DNA of 54,268 bases from CAYWMP01 sp964459445 (lineage in GTDB: Bacteria > Desulfobacterota > DSM-4660 > Desulfatiglandales > HGW-15), in assembly GCA_964459445.1 (NCBI GenBank), contig CAYWMP010000013.1, positions 1-54,268 on the forward strand. The letters run 5' to 3'. The first letter of the stretch is position 1. Each line of letters begins with the position of its first letter. Shown here piece by piece: positions 1 through 9,711 of this stretch. Position numbers and translations under genes: made by a program. The notes under the pieces are model-generated. The model had not been told where the DNA came from. It worked only from the letters and a program-made list of their open reading frames with translations, and made no database searches.

Positions 1-168
1 ACTTTTGAACGACCACTTTTGAGACATTTTCACGCGGCCGCTAACATCAATGGCCTCATGCGTCCCTTTGCGCATAAACGTGATGGAGAACCAGTCACCG
101 TTCGCCTCTATGTGGGGCGGTTTCAGGCCATAGGCCGCGAGGGTTTCCCTGATACGTTTTCCCGTCAG
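1..168 (-). pseudogene. Fragment of the C-terminus of an ATPase-type transcriptional regulator (HATPase_c_4-like)
   Basis: Read on the minus strand, this stretch encodes TGKRIRETLAAYGLKPP followed by a short beta-rich tail (NGDWFSITF) and stays open to the window edge. That pattern resembles the end of the AlbA_2/HATPase_c_4 regulator family (RecG-related ATP-binding proteins), where a conserved I-RE-L-AYGL-PP segment precedes a final strand. The fragment has no start of its own. It is entered in a different frame from the RhuM-like remnant just upstream on the same strand, so it looks like one side of a deletion junction. The family call rests on a short stretch and is tentative; that it is not an intact gene is clearer, although the gene could continue beyond the window. 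Confidence 0.4.
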
Positions 169-403
169 CGGCAGTTGTTGCAAATTTTGCAACAACTGAC
201 TGGGGTTCCAGTTCACCCTATTCGAAGATGTTTCGGATATGCCTTGATATCACCGATTTATCTCGCCCAAACAGTTCGGCCATCCGGTTCAGGGAGAGCC
301 AAACCGTTTCATCCTGCAGCCGGACTTGGATTCTGGTTTTTCCGTCCTCAGTTTGGTAGGGAATTATTTCCGAGCGCGGCGATTTATCCGGCAGGTTGGT
401 CAT
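149..403 (-). pseudogene. Truncated RhuM-family (virulence/Fic-associated) protein with an internal amber stop
   Basis: The first 61 codons (ATG at 403, preceded by a perfect AGGAGGT) match the start of RhuM-family proteins, including WLSLNRMAELFGRDKSVISRH and an IRNIFE segment. A TAG at 220-218 replaces a codon where the family usually has Glu. The same frame then continues with GELEPQSVVAKFATTAADG, the next conserved RhuM block, before similarity ends near 149. A full protein is about 330 residues, so most of it is missing. RhuM proteins are accessory genes of unknown biochemical role found near mobile islands and restriction systems. This copy carries both a nonsense mutation and a truncation and is almost certainly dead. 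Confidence 0.75.
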
Positions 404-970
404 GGATTACCTCCTAAAAGTTTCTTAACCACGAAGGCATTGGCTATCAAAAACCCTGGATGCTCTATTGGAGGAGGGGAATATAGCAGACGTCATTCCA
501 TGGTTCCCTCTTGAAAACGGGTGACGCCAACATTGAAGAAATTTAGATAAATTTATTTAAAATGAGTATTTTTGTCAAGAAATCTTCGTTGTTATATTGG
601 GCACTTACCTTAAAAACAGATATTGACCAGGCACCAACTTCATTGGGTTCTTGACGTAATGAAAAAATGCGCTATTCTTTTTGAGCATCCTGCTCTCAAT
701 TGACGTTTCTGACATCCTTCCAAAGATAGGGCGGAATCCTTTTGCCGAGCCGGATTGTAATCCCTTAACAAGCGCCCATCCAAAAATGGCCATTTTTCGC
801 GATATTTGCGTTGGATTCGAATTCTAATCCTCGAAATACTCTAATGTATTCCTGTGGTTAGAATCCTCATCCGCCTTAATCTCACGAAAACTCTCTCATT
901 TCTGGACGGACCCTATCATATTTTCCGGTCTGCCTTCATCGACCCTTTTATTTAGGTCATAAACAGAAAA
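404..970. other. Intergenic spacer between the RhuM remnant and uvrA
   Basis: About 570 bases, AT-richer than the flanking coding DNA. It must hold the promoters for the minus-strand remnant and for uvrA, but no clear -35/-10 pair was identified. Short open frames here lack ribosome binding sites and resemble no family known to me. It may be further debris of the decayed island represented by the RhuM fragment. Confidence 0.5.
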
Positions 971-3900
971 ATGCCGAAAAACAGAAGCACCCATCATTCG
1001 TCTATTCAGGTTGTCGGCGCCCGACAGAACAACCTCAAGGACCTTAATCTTGAGATCCCTCTCAATAAAATCACGGTTGTCACCGGCGTGAGCGGATCGG
1101 GGAAATCTTCCCTGGCCTTCGACACCCTTTATGCGGAGGGTCAACGCCGGTACGTCGAGACCTTCTCCCCCTATGCCCGCCAATTCATGGAACGAATGGA
1201 TCGCCCCGAGGTTGACCGGATCGACAACATCCCCCCGGCCATCGCCATCGATCGCAAAGATCCCGTCCGTACTTCCCGGTCTTCGGTGGGTACCATGACC
1301 GAACTCACCGATTACGTGAAGCTGCTTTTTGCCCGTCTAGGACGGCTCTACTGCAGGGGTTGCGGCAAGCCGGTTATTGCGGAGACGCCCGAATACGTGT
1401 GGGACAAGATGGGCAACCTGGAGGGCGGATCGGAAGTCGTGATTACGTTTCCTGTACGCCTAAAGGACGCTTCTCCTCCGGAACTTCGAAAAGAACTGGG
1501 TCGAATGGGATTTAGCCGCGTCTTCAGGCATTGGGAAATAGAGGACTTGGATGATTGGGCGCCCGAAGGCAAAGACCGGGAGCTTCACGTCATTGCCGAC
1601 CGCCTCCTGTTCCGCCGTGGGGACAAAAAGCGAGTCATGGATTCCCTCGAACAGGCCTTCCGGTTTGGTGAAGGCCGTTTGGATTTATGGTTTGTTCCTG
1701 ACCGGCATCTGACCTTCAGCAACAAACTTGAATGCGCGACCTGCCATATTGCCTATGGGCATCCAACCCCGAATCTCTTTTCCTTTAACTCCCCTGTGGG
1801 GGCCTGCGAGAAATGCAGAGGGTTTGGGCGTAACATCGACATTGACTTGGATCTCATCATACCCGATCGAAAGCGATCCCTTGAAGAGGGGGCCATCAAA
1901 CCCTGGGGCAATGTTGAAGACGGGCGTATGGAATTTGAAGATCTCACCGCTTTCTGCCGGGCAAAGGGGATCCCCATGAATATCCCCTTTAAAAGCCTCT
2001 CAAGGGTGCATCAAAGCTCGATCATTGACGGGACCAAGTCTTACTACGGCATTCGGGGATTTTTCAGGTGGCTGGAAACCAAGACCTATAAGATGCATGT
2101 GAGGGTCTATCTTTCCCGGTATCGCAGCTATATGGTTTGTGACAAATGCTATGGGACCAGGTTCAAGGGCGACGCCCTCAATTACCGATTGGGAGAGTAC
2201 AACATCGGGCAGATCTATGCCTTGAACGTCGGGGATGCAAAGAATTTCTTTGATTCAATTGAGCTCCCTGAAGGGGACAAGGCCGGCGCGATGATCATGG
2301 AGGAGGTCAGGAATCGCCTGCGTTATCTCCAGGACGTGGGACTTAGTTATTTAACCCTTGATCGTCAATCGCGAACCCTTTCAGGAGGAGAGGTCCAACG
2401 GGTTGCCCTCACTTCCGCCCTCGGATCATCTCTGGTCAACACACTCTATGTCCTGGATGAACCCAGCATTGGACTTCACCCGAGGGACAATCACCGCCTT
2501 ATTCGCATTCTTCGAGAGCTGAGAGATCTTCAAAATACGGTCGTGGTCGTCGAACACGATCCTGAAATCATTAGCCAGAGCGATATGATGCTCGATCTCG
2601 GTCCCGGGGCCGGCGAACGGGGCGGACGGATTTCCTATTTCGGTCCCACCCCAAGGGTGAATGGTTCTCTGACCGGTCAGTATCTGAGGGGGAAGCGAGT
2701 CATCCCCATGCCAAAGAAACGGCGAAGGCCCCAGAGGGGGAAAACCCTTAGGATCAGTGGCGCCGCTGAGCACAACCTGAAGGGGATAAATATTCAAATC
2801 CCCCTAGGTCTCCTTGTATGCCTGACCGGCGTCTCGGGATCCGGCAAATCCACGCTGGCAGAAGAAATCCTCTATAGGGCGATCAAAAGAATAAAAGGTG
2901 ATCCCCAGGGACGTCCCGGCCGTTTTAAGAGCCTCAAGGGATCGAAAGACATAGAAGATGCGGTTCTCATCGATCAGCGGCCTATCGGCAGAACGCCCAG
3001 GGCGAACCTCCTGACTTACATAAAGGCAATGGACCCCGTCCGGAAACTGTTTTCAGCGACCAAGGAAGCCCAAAAAAGCCGTTTCGGGCCTGGATATTTT
3101 TCCTTCAATGTGGCCGGCGGTAGATGTGAGACCTGCCAGGGCGCCGGCTTTGAAAAGGTTGAGATGCAGTTCCTCTCGGATGTGTTCATCACGTGTCCTG
3201 ATTGTGGCGGCAGGCGCTTCAAGAGGAAAATACTGGAAATCAGGCATGATGGAAAAAACATAGATGACATCCTTTCCATGACCGTGAGCCAGGCCTTAAC
3301 CTTCTTTAAAAATCACGCAAAACTCAAAGCAGCTCTTGAGCCTTTGACTCTGGTGGGGCTGGATTATATGCGCCTCGGCCAACCCTTGAACACGCTTTCT
3401 GGCGGCGAAGCCCAACGTCTAAAGCTCTCCCATTTCCTTAAATCAAATGACAACAACCCTCGACTATTCATTTTCGACGAACCGACCACCGGCCTCCACT
3501 TCGCTGACATAGAAAAGCTGGTCGCCGCCCTTCAGAATTTAGTCAATCAGGGCAATACCGTCTTGGTGATTGAACACAACATGGATGTGGTCAAAACAGC
3601 GGATTGGATTATTGATTTGGGTCCTGAAGGAGGCGATGAAGGGGGACGACTCGTCATCGCCGGCCCACCGGACAAAGTGGCCGCTCACCGCCAATCCCAT
3701 ACAGGTCGATTTCTGAAGGCGTATATTGCAGGAAAAGGCCGACTCAAACCGGTCGAATCATCCCAAAAAAAAGTGATCGCACCCGCTTTCAATCCTCAGG
3801 ATGACATCGCCATTCAAGGCGCTCGTGAGCACAACCTGAAGAACCTGAACTTGACGATTCCAAGGCAGCAACTGGTCGTCGTGACGGGCGTGTCCGGTTC

Positions 3901-6271
3901 CGGGAAATCCTCCCTCATCTTCGACGTCCTCTTTGCTGAAGGACAACGCCGTTACCTGGAAAGCCTCACGCCCTACGTGCGACAGTATATGAGGATTCTT
4001 GAACGACCTAATGTGGATACCATCACAGGGTTGCCCCCCACCGTCGCCATAGAACAGAGGGTCAGCCATGCGAGTCGTCGATCGACGGTTGCAACGCTTA
4101 CCGAGATTTACCATTTTCTAAGACTGCTCTACAGCAAACTCGGAATTCAACATTGCCCGGGTTGCGGTCGAAGGCTTACGGCCCAGACACCCGCTGAAAT
4201 CATGACCCAGGTCCGGAATCGATATGGCCGGAAGCGAGTCCTTATCCTCGCGCCAAAGGTGGCCGGCCGAAAGGGATTTCACAAAGCCCTGCTGGGCCCT
4301 GCCTATAAAAAGGGATTTAGAGAGGCCAGAATTGATGGGACACTAACCCAAATTGAAAAAGATATGACCCTGAGCCGATATCATGAGCATTCCATCGACT
4401 TACTGACCGGAAGGCTTCCCAGCAAACACCTTGACCGGATCTTAACCACCGCCCTAAGGGAAGGCAACGGGAGTCTTGTGGTCCTTGACCGTAAGGGAAA
4501 CGAAGAGATTTTCAGCAGGCGGGGCCAATGCCCGAGTTGTGGTATCGGCATTGAAGAACTTGACCCCCGGCTATTCTCCTTTAACAGCAAACAGGGGGCC
4601 TGCCCCCGATGCGATGGTTTGGGCCGGTTGGGCGAAATGCAAGGGGACCATTCCAGGCCCTGTCCTAAGTGCCGAGGAAGTCGCCTGAAAAAGCAGGCGC
4701 TGGCTGTGAAGTTTCGCGGCTATTCCATTTGGGATCTTGTGCAGCACTCAGCTTCCCGAGTGTTTGACCTATTCAAAGCCCTTTCCCTGGCCCATCATGA
4801 AAAACCAATCGCCCAGCCCATTGTCTCGGAGGTGTTGTCGCGGCTCTCTCTCATGAAACGACTCGGTCTTTCCTATCTGTCTCTAAGCCGCAGCGGTGAC
4901 ACCCTTTCAGGGGGTGAGGCCCAGCGCATTCGTTTGGCCGCCCAGCTGGGTTCCAATCTCACGGGCGTTTGTTACATACTCGATGAACCCACCATCGGGC
5001 TTCATGCCAAGGACAACGGGATGCTCCTCAAGGCCCTACGGGAATTGAAGAGTCGTGGGAATTCGATCCTGGTGGCAGAACATGATGAAGAGACCATACG
5101 AAATGCGGATCTCATCATTGATCTGGGTCCCGGGGCCGGTCGGCAGGGGGGCGGACTTGTGGCTTCCGGAGGGCTTAAGGATCTCAAAAGGGTCTCCACA
5201 TCCGTCACAGGCACCTCCTTTAATGGCCGCCCCCACCGAATCACCTCCAGATTGAGGCCCTATAAAGACTTCAAATCTTTGAGAATTCGCGGCGCATCTG
5301 AACACAATCTCAAAACAATCAACGTGGACTTTCCTTTGGGCACTTTCATCTGTGTTACGGGGGTTTCCGGTTCGGGCAAATCCACTTTGCTTAAAGAAAC
5401 CTTGTATAAGGGCCTCCGGAATCGGCTTCTCAAGCAATCAAACCGGACAGGAAAATGCAGGAGTCTCGCCGGATGGAAGGCCTTGGATCGTGTGCTTGAA
5501 GTTGACCACAGCCCTATCGGGCGAACGCCCAGATCCGTGCCCGCCTCCTATGTGGGTTTTCTGACGGAACTGCGAAAGCTTTTTTCCATGATCCCTAAAG
5601 CGAGAACACGGGGATTTTTGCCCGGCCGGTTTTCCTTCAATGTGGCCGGCGGCCGATGCGAGGCCTGCAAAGGACAGGGCACCCTCAAGATCGAAATGAG
5701 TTTCCTTCCCCGTGTTTATGTCAATTGCGAGGTGTGTAACGGTGAACGCTTCAATCGGGAAACCCTTGATATCACCTACAAAGGCCGGAACATCTCTGAG
5801 GTTTTGAATCTCACCTTTGATGAGGCTGCGAATTTTTTTTCAGTCATCCCGGCCATACATCGGCCAACACAACTCGTCTCTGATATAGGCCTGGGTTATC
5901 TTCGGCTGGGTCAGCCCAGCCCTACCCTGTCCGGCGGTGAGGCCCAGCGCATTAAGCTTGCTCAAGAACTCTCCAAACCGTCGAGAGGCGGTACTTTTTA
6001 TGTCCTTGATGAGCCTACGACCGGGCTCCATATTGCGGATGTCCATAAACTGGTGAAGGTGTTGCAGGCCCTGGTGGATCAAGGCAACACAGTGGCCGTT
6101 ATTGAGCACAACCTGGAGATTATTAAAGAGGCTGACTATATCATCGACCTTGGCCCTGAAGGAGGTGACGAGGGGGGCTTTGTAGTCGCCACCGGCTCGC
6201 CTACAGAATTGATTGCTTCCCCAAATGGGTCTCATACCGCCAAGTACATCAAAAAACATGTGAATTTGTAG
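971..6271 (+). CDS. uvrA: Double-length excinuclease ABC subunit UvrA (two UvrA units in one chain)
   Basis: UvrA is the ATP-dependent damage-recognition subunit of nucleotide excision repair; it normally dimerises and loads UvrB. A usual UvrA is about 940 residues with two ABC ATPase sites. This protein has 1766 residues and four. Walker A motifs (GVSGSGKS) start near residues 39, 620, 973 and 1464, and LSGGE signatures near 470, 809, 1312 and 1653. Each half carries Cys-x2-Cys pairs of the UvrA zinc modules, including CETCQGAG and CEACKGQG near its end. Half two begins near residue 935. It goes from CPRCDGLG almost directly to CPKCRGSR, so it lacks the roughly 130-residue insertion domain present in half one. 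Tandem UvrA of similar size is known in Chlamydia. The ATG at 971 has only a weak ribosome binding site, but the frame and N-terminus fit. Confidence 0.95.
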   Translation: MPKNRSTHHSSIQVVGARQNNLKDLNLEIPLNKITVVTGVSGSGKSSLAFDTLYAEGQRRYVETFSPYARQFMERMDRPEVDRIDNIPPAIAIDRKDPVRTSRSSVGTMTELTDYVKLLFARLGRLYCRGCGKPVIAETPEYVWDKMGNLEGGSEVVITFPVRLKDASPPELRKELGRMGFSRVFRHWEIEDLDDWAPEGKDRELHVIADRLLFRRGDKKRVMDSLEQAFRFGEGRLDLWFVPDRHLTFSNKLECATCHIAYGHPTPNLFSFNSPVGACEKCRGFGRNIDIDLDLIIPDRKRSLEEGAIKPWGNVEDGRMEFEDLTAFCRAKGIPMNIPFKSLSRVHQSSIIDGTKSYYGIRGFFRWLETKTYKMHVRVYLSRYRSYMVCDKCYGTRFKGDALNYRLGEYNIGQIYALNVGDAKNFFDSIELPEGDKAGAMIMEEVRNRLRYLQDVGLSYLTLDRQSRTLSGGEVQRVALTSALGSSLVNTLYVLDEPSIGLHPRDNHRLIRILRELRDLQNTVVVVEHDPEIISQSDMMLDLGPGAGERGGRISYFGPTPRVNGSLTGQYLRGKRVIPMPKKRRRPQRGKTLRISGAAEHNLKGINIQIPLGLLVCLTGVSGSGKSTLAEEILYRAIKRIKGDPQGRPGRFKSLKGSKDIEDAVLIDQRPIGRTPRANLLTYIKAMDPVRKLFSATKEAQKSRFGPGYFSFNVAGGRCETCQGAGFEKVEMQFLSDVFITCPDCGGRRFKRKILEIRHDGKNIDDILSMTVSQALTFFKNHAKLKAALEPLTLVGLDYMRLGQPLNTLSGGEAQRLKLSHFLKSNDNNPRLFIFDEPTTGLHFADIEKLVAALQNLVNQGNTVLVIEHNMDVVKTADWIIDLGPEGGDEGGRLVIAGPPDKVAAHRQSHTGRFLKAYIAGKGRLKPVESSQKKVIAPAFNPQDDIAIQGAREHNLKNLNLTIPRQQLVVVTGVSGSGKSSLIFDVLFAEGQRRYLESLTPYVRQYMRILERPNVDTITGLPPTVAIEQRVSHASRRSTVATLTEIYHFLRLLYSKLGIQHCPGCGRRLTAQTPAEIMTQVRNRYGRKRVLILAPKVAGRKGFHKALLGPAYKKGFREARIDGTLTQIEKDMTLSRYHEHSIDLLTGRLPSKHLDRILTTALREGNGSLVVLDRKGNEEIFSRRGQCPSCGIGIEELDPRLFSFNSKQGACPRCDGLGRLGEMQGDHSRPCPKCRGSRLKKQALAVKFRGYSIWDLVQHSASRVFDLFKALSLAHHEKPIAQPIVSEVLSRLSLMKRLGLSYLSLSRSGDTLSGGEAQRIRLAAQLGSNLTGVCYILDEPTIGLHAKDNGMLLKALRELKSRGNSILVAEHDEETIRNADLIIDLGPGAGRQGGGLVASGGLKDLKRVSTSVTGTSFNGRPHRITSRLRPYKDFKSLRIRGASEHNLKTINVDFPLGTFICVTGVSGSGKSTLLKETLYKGLRNRLLKQSNRTGKCRSLAGWKALDRVLEVDHSPIGRTPRSVPASYVGFLTELRKLFSMIPKARTRGFLPGRFSFNVAGGRCEACKGQGTLKIEMSFLPRVYVNCEVCNGERFNRETLDITYKGRNISEVLNLTFDEAANFFSVIPAIHRPTQLVSDIGLGYLRLGQPSPTLSGGEAQRIKLAQELSKPSRGGTFYVLDEPTTGLHIADVHKLVKVLQALVDQGNTVAVIEHNLEIIKEADYIIDLGPEGGDEGGFVVATGSPTELIASPNGSHTAKYIKKHVNL

Positions 6272-6861
6272 ACAGCCCACAATTACGATATTGTCCTTTA
6301 TTCCTGCGCCTTTTCTCTCCATTAATTCATATCCAACTCGAGCATAGCGTCATCTACCAAAGCAACCCTTTTTACTGGAACTTGTCAATTATCCGACAGT
6401 TTCCTGTCATAAACCCTGTACATTGGGATTCACTCATAGATAGGACACCCAATAGGTTCAGAAAGAACAGAGAAAAATTTGCTATTTTGCAGGAATAATT
6501 CCTGCGCCCCCCATTGCTCACCCCGAGGAATACGGCCCTTCCTCCAAAGCTATGGGTCGTAAGCCTTCGGAAATCCATAATAAATCGACATCCCCAAAGG
6601 GGATATCTCCCTACAATCCATTTCACTGGGCGGGGAATAGGGTCTCGGTCAAAGAATTTTAGCCAGCATATATTTTGGCCACGTTGGCACTGAACTTGCA
6701 AAATTCTCCAATGAAATCAGTTTATTTGTGTTTTGATAGAGATCCCAAGATTCCGTGAACAGAGGTAGTTGTGCCATGGCCGTCCGGGGGTTGGGTCCAC
6801 ATCCAAACGCACAAAATTGCATGCTTATCAAATTTCTCAAGCAATGAAGGAGGTATTGGCC
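6272..6861. other. Intergenic spacer after uvrA with a small palindrome
   Basis: About 590 bases without a credible gene. The clearest structure is a perfect 7-bp stem with a 3-base loop at 6489-6505 (GCAGGAA/TTCCTGC). No run of T follows, so it is not a convincing terminator. The promoter of the downstream transporter gene should lie here but was not resolved. Confidence 0.4.
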
Positions 6862-8021
6862 ATGAAACTCGTAGGGAAAATATTCATCATTTTGGCCCTG
6901 TGTTTCTTTGCAACACAGACGGTTGTTCCCGCTGCGGACAAGGGGGTTTTCAACACTTCCCCTAAACTCAATGACGGGAAAAAATGGCGCGTCGGTTACT
7001 ATGAAGGGGGCGAGTACATAGATTATCAACTTATTTTCGCTGAAACGGTAAAAGGATTGATGAAATTGGGTTGGATTAAAACCGCCCAACTGCCACCACT
7101 TAAAGGCGAAGAAACGAAGGGCCTCTGGGATTGGCTCTCAACAAAGGCACAAAGCAACTATATGATTTTGTTAAGGATGCCCATTACAGCGCCAACTGGG
7201 ACGATAAGATCAGGGAGGAAACTGCTGCAAAAGTCATTGCGCGTTTGAGTACCAAAAAAAATCTGGATCTCATGATAGCCATGGGAACCTGGGCCGGTAA
7301 AGATTTGGCTAACAATAATCATCAAACGAAAACCATGGTGGTATCTGCGAGTGACGCCGTAGGCGCCGGTATCATCAAAAGCGTGGATGATTCAGGCTTT
7401 GATCACGTGCATGCCTATGTTGACCCATTCCGATATGAACGGCAGCTAAAAGTTTTTCACGACATTATTGGATTTCAGAAGTTGGGAGTGGCCTATGAAG
7501 ATTCGGAAGAGGGTCGAAGCTACGCAGCGATCGATAAGATTGAATTGCTAGCCAAAAAACGGGGTTTTGATATTGTTAGGTGTTTTACTAAAAGCGATGT
7601 ATCGGACGAAAAACTTGCTGAAAAAAGCGTCATAGATTGCTTTAACAATCTTGCCGCTAAAGCAGACGCAATCTATGTTACCGTACAGGGGGGCATCAAT
7701 AAACGGAGCATACCCAAGTTGGTTGAGATCGTTAATACCCACAAAATCCCCACATTCTCTCAATCTGGTTCAGAAGAGGTTAAGTATGGCTTTCTTACAA
7801 GCCTCTCACAGGCAGGTTTCAAATATGTGGGTCAATGGCATGCTGAAACTTTCGCCAAGGTCTTTAATGGGGCCCAGCCAAGGCAGCTCGGTCAAATCTT
7901 CGAAGAGCCAAAAAAGATCGCAATAAATTTGAAAACGGCTGTAGCAATTGGATTTGATCCTCCTGTCGATGTTTTGGGTGCCGCCGATGAGATCTATGAG
8001 GACATTATAGTACCTAACTAA
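6862..8021 (+). pseudogene. Frameshifted ABC transporter periplasmic substrate-binding protein (ABC_sub_bind type)
   Basis: The start at 6862 has a strong AAGGAGGT and a Sec signal peptide of about 24 residues (basic start, hydrophobic core, cleavage near PAA-DK). The frame runs through WRVGYYEGGEYIDYQ and GLWDWLSTKAQSNYM. Family-like sequence then resumes in another frame as DFVKDAHYSANWDD and continues to 8021 (IAMGTWAGKDLA, VVSASDAVGAGIIKS). Restoring one G after the codon at 7162 rejoins the two parts exactly. The fold and motifs fit the ABC_sub_bind periplasmic family, whose members bind small solutes such as amino acids; the ligand is unknown. No permease or ATPase gene sits beside it, so it is an orphan binding protein. 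A single-base assembly error is as likely as true decay, because the rest of the frame is clean. Confidence 0.8.
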
Positions 8022-8045
8022 CCATACCCGACTGATCAACGACCA

Positions 8046-8106
8046 TAAAAAAACCGCCTCGCTGATTATCAGTGTTCATAAAAGTTAGCGAAGGCGGTTT
8101 TTTTTA
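8046..8106. terminator. Bidirectional intrinsic terminator between convergent genes
   Basis: A run of A leads into AACCGCCTCGCT. A loop of about 25 bases follows, then AGCGAAGGCGGTT and a run of T. The arms pair over 12 bp with one bulged base. With A and T runs on the two sides it can stop transcription from the binding-protein gene on the plus strand and from the orphan-protein operon on the minus strand. It slightly overlaps the stop codon of the minus-strand gene. Confidence 0.9.
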
Positions 8107-9678
8107 TTTGAGGACGATTCTATCTTTTAACAGCCTGTAACAGTCCTTTGCCAACTGCCGCTTCCAGTTTTCCTGCGTGTCATTAAAGGACAGGATATCC
8201 GGCACTGTATCAAAAAGAGCCGCCACATGTGCATCTCGAACGGTAAGGTCGAGCATTTTTTCAAGATCCGATTTGGTTAGGCCGCCGGCCGCCATAATTT
8301 CAAGGGGGCCTGCCGGCACAAAATAACCCTCCTCAATCATTGTCATAACCGAAAGCATCCCTGATAGATATACGTCTGTATCGACGCCACAAATGGAATG
8401 GGCTAGGTCCTGATACCCCTTTGTTCTTCTTAGCGCAGTCGCAATACCTTGTTGCATCGCCGGCAAATATTCTGCCTGGTAATAACCACCGGCACAAATG
8501 ACCCCACGAGCCATAGAGACGACCAGGAAACTGATAAGCAAAGAAGGGAGCAGTTTGCCCTGTCGCAAGCCTTCTATGACGGATTCCGGCGAATAGGGCA
8601 GGTCCCAGGCATTCCCTCGATCATCAATACCTCTAAGCCTTTGGTCATCTTGGGATTCGGTGTCCAGGTAAAGGGGGACCCTTCTGCCGCGACCATTAAC
8701 GCCCCAAAACAGCATCGTGCCCCCTCCATTTGTTTTCGCTTTCTGCTTCTCATCCAGTGCTTCAAAATGTAACCGCTTCTCCAGCTTCTCTCTCTCCCAA
8801 CAGGCCCTTTTTCCATCCAGTTCTTCCAGGACATTTTCTCTAAGGCTTGGATCGAACATGATGAGCCATGCCAGGCTCTTCGGATTTTTCAGATCTTTTT
8901 CAAGGAGTCCCCCTGCTATTTTTTCGAGTTCCAGACAGATGACATCGGGGACTGAATCCGCATTCTTGAAGAGCCGTTTCCAGATCCGGTTGTTCAAAAC
9001 CACCGCCTGTTGCGAATAATTGACTAATTCCATCATTGAAGATGCGGCATAATCCTCTTGAAGAATCCTTCGAGTGGGTTCTGCAAGAGAAGAACTAATA
9101 GCCCCATCCCCAATCATCTTGTCAATTCGCCCTTGGGCCCTTTCCACCATTTTTTTGTCAAAAGGCCCTGCGACACTGACCAGCTGTCTTCTCCTTTTGT
9201 TTGAAAACACAGGCAGCTTTTTTGGCATACTATCAAAATGCCCGTTCGCTACCTTGTAAAATAGAAGGCCCAAGGGGTAGGTCAAATTGTCCAGGGGTAC
9301 ACCTCCGCAGGAGAACATCGGAACGGTGCTCCTAGGGGCATTGCCGTTGGTTTGGTTGAAGGAAAAGATGAGACTTCCTTGGATGTCTTGGGCGAAGTAA
9401 ACAACGCCGTGATGATTGGAGGTAAGGACGACCGGAAAAGCTTCGATATCCTTTACGACCCGCCCTGCTAAAGATTCACCAAGAAGCGGGCTGATGTAAT
9501 CACCCATAACTTCCAGGAGGTCATCAAGGGGTTGGTAGGTTGGGTTTGTTTTCGGTATAAGACGACTCAAGTATTCGGATAGCGTCTTATCACCATAGTT
9601 TTCAATAGCGTGTTTTACAACGGGCAGCTTTTCGCACGCCAGGTTCAGATAAAATTCCGCTGAAGCGTTCAGGTTCAT
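8104..9678 (-). CDS. Orphan 524-residue cytosolic protein, last gene of the epimerase-transporter operon
   Basis: I do not recognise this protein. It has no signal peptide and no convincing membrane segment apart from a moderately hydrophobic stretch near LLPSLLISFLVVSMARG in the C-terminal half. Features that may be useful for recognition are TSNHHGVVYFAQDIQGSL near residue 107, FSCGGVPLDNLTYPLGLL, a basic patch SNKRRRQLVSVAGPF, a GGGTMLFWG turn, and CAGGYYQAEYL. The central region is helical and charged. The ATG follows AAGAGAA. It lies 33 bases after the sensor-transporter gene and directly before a terminator, so it closes a three-gene operon headed by a DapF-like epimerase. That context makes an enzyme or accessory factor for the compound made or moved by the operon a reasonable guess, and no more than that. 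Confidence 0.85.
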   Translation of the reverse strand: MNLNASAEFYLNLACEKLPVVKHAIENYGDKTLSEYLSRLIPKTNPTYQPLDDLLEVMGDYISPLLGESLAGRVVKDIEAFPVVLTSNHHGVVYFAQDIQGSLIFSFNQTNGNAPRSTVPMFSCGGVPLDNLTYPLGLLFYKVANGHFDSMPKKLPVFSNKRRRQLVSVAGPFDKKMVERAQGRIDKMIGDGAISSSLAEPTRRILQEDYAASSMMELVNYSQQAVVLNNRIWKRLFKNADSVPDVICLELEKIAGGLLEKDLKNPKSLAWLIMFDPSLRENVLEELDGKRACWEREKLEKRLHFEALDEKQKAKTNGGGTMLFWGVNGRGRRVPLYLDTESQDDQRLRGIDDRGNAWDLPYSPESVIEGLRQGKLLPSLLISFLVVSMARGVICAGGYYQAEYLPAMQQGIATALRRTKGYQDLAHSICGVDTDVYLSGMLSVMTMIEEGYFVPAGPLEIMAAGGLTKSDLEKMLDLTVRDAHVAALFDTVPDILSFNDTQENWKRQLAKDCYRLLKDRIVLK

Positions 9679-9711
9679 GGCATTCTCTTATCACATGGGC
9701 AGTGGGTCTCA

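Noticed and set aside
218..220. The TAG inside the RhuM frame as a pyrrolysine codon
   Set aside because: RhuM is not a methyltransferase-type Pyl protein, and the gene is also truncated and out of frame shortly afterwards, so a nonsense mutation is simpler.
605..793. 62-codon minus-strand frame before uvrA
   Set aside because: No ribosome site, no recognisable domain, and it lies in AT-rich spacer.
7150..7172. Programmed ribosomal frameshift in the binding protein
   Set aside because: No slippery heptamer or downstream structure is seen, and the family is not known to use frameshifting.
7131..8021. Treating the second part of the binding protein as a separate gene starting at TTG
   Set aside because: It lacks the signal peptide and N-terminal lobe and has no ribosome site; one-base correction joins it to the upstream part.
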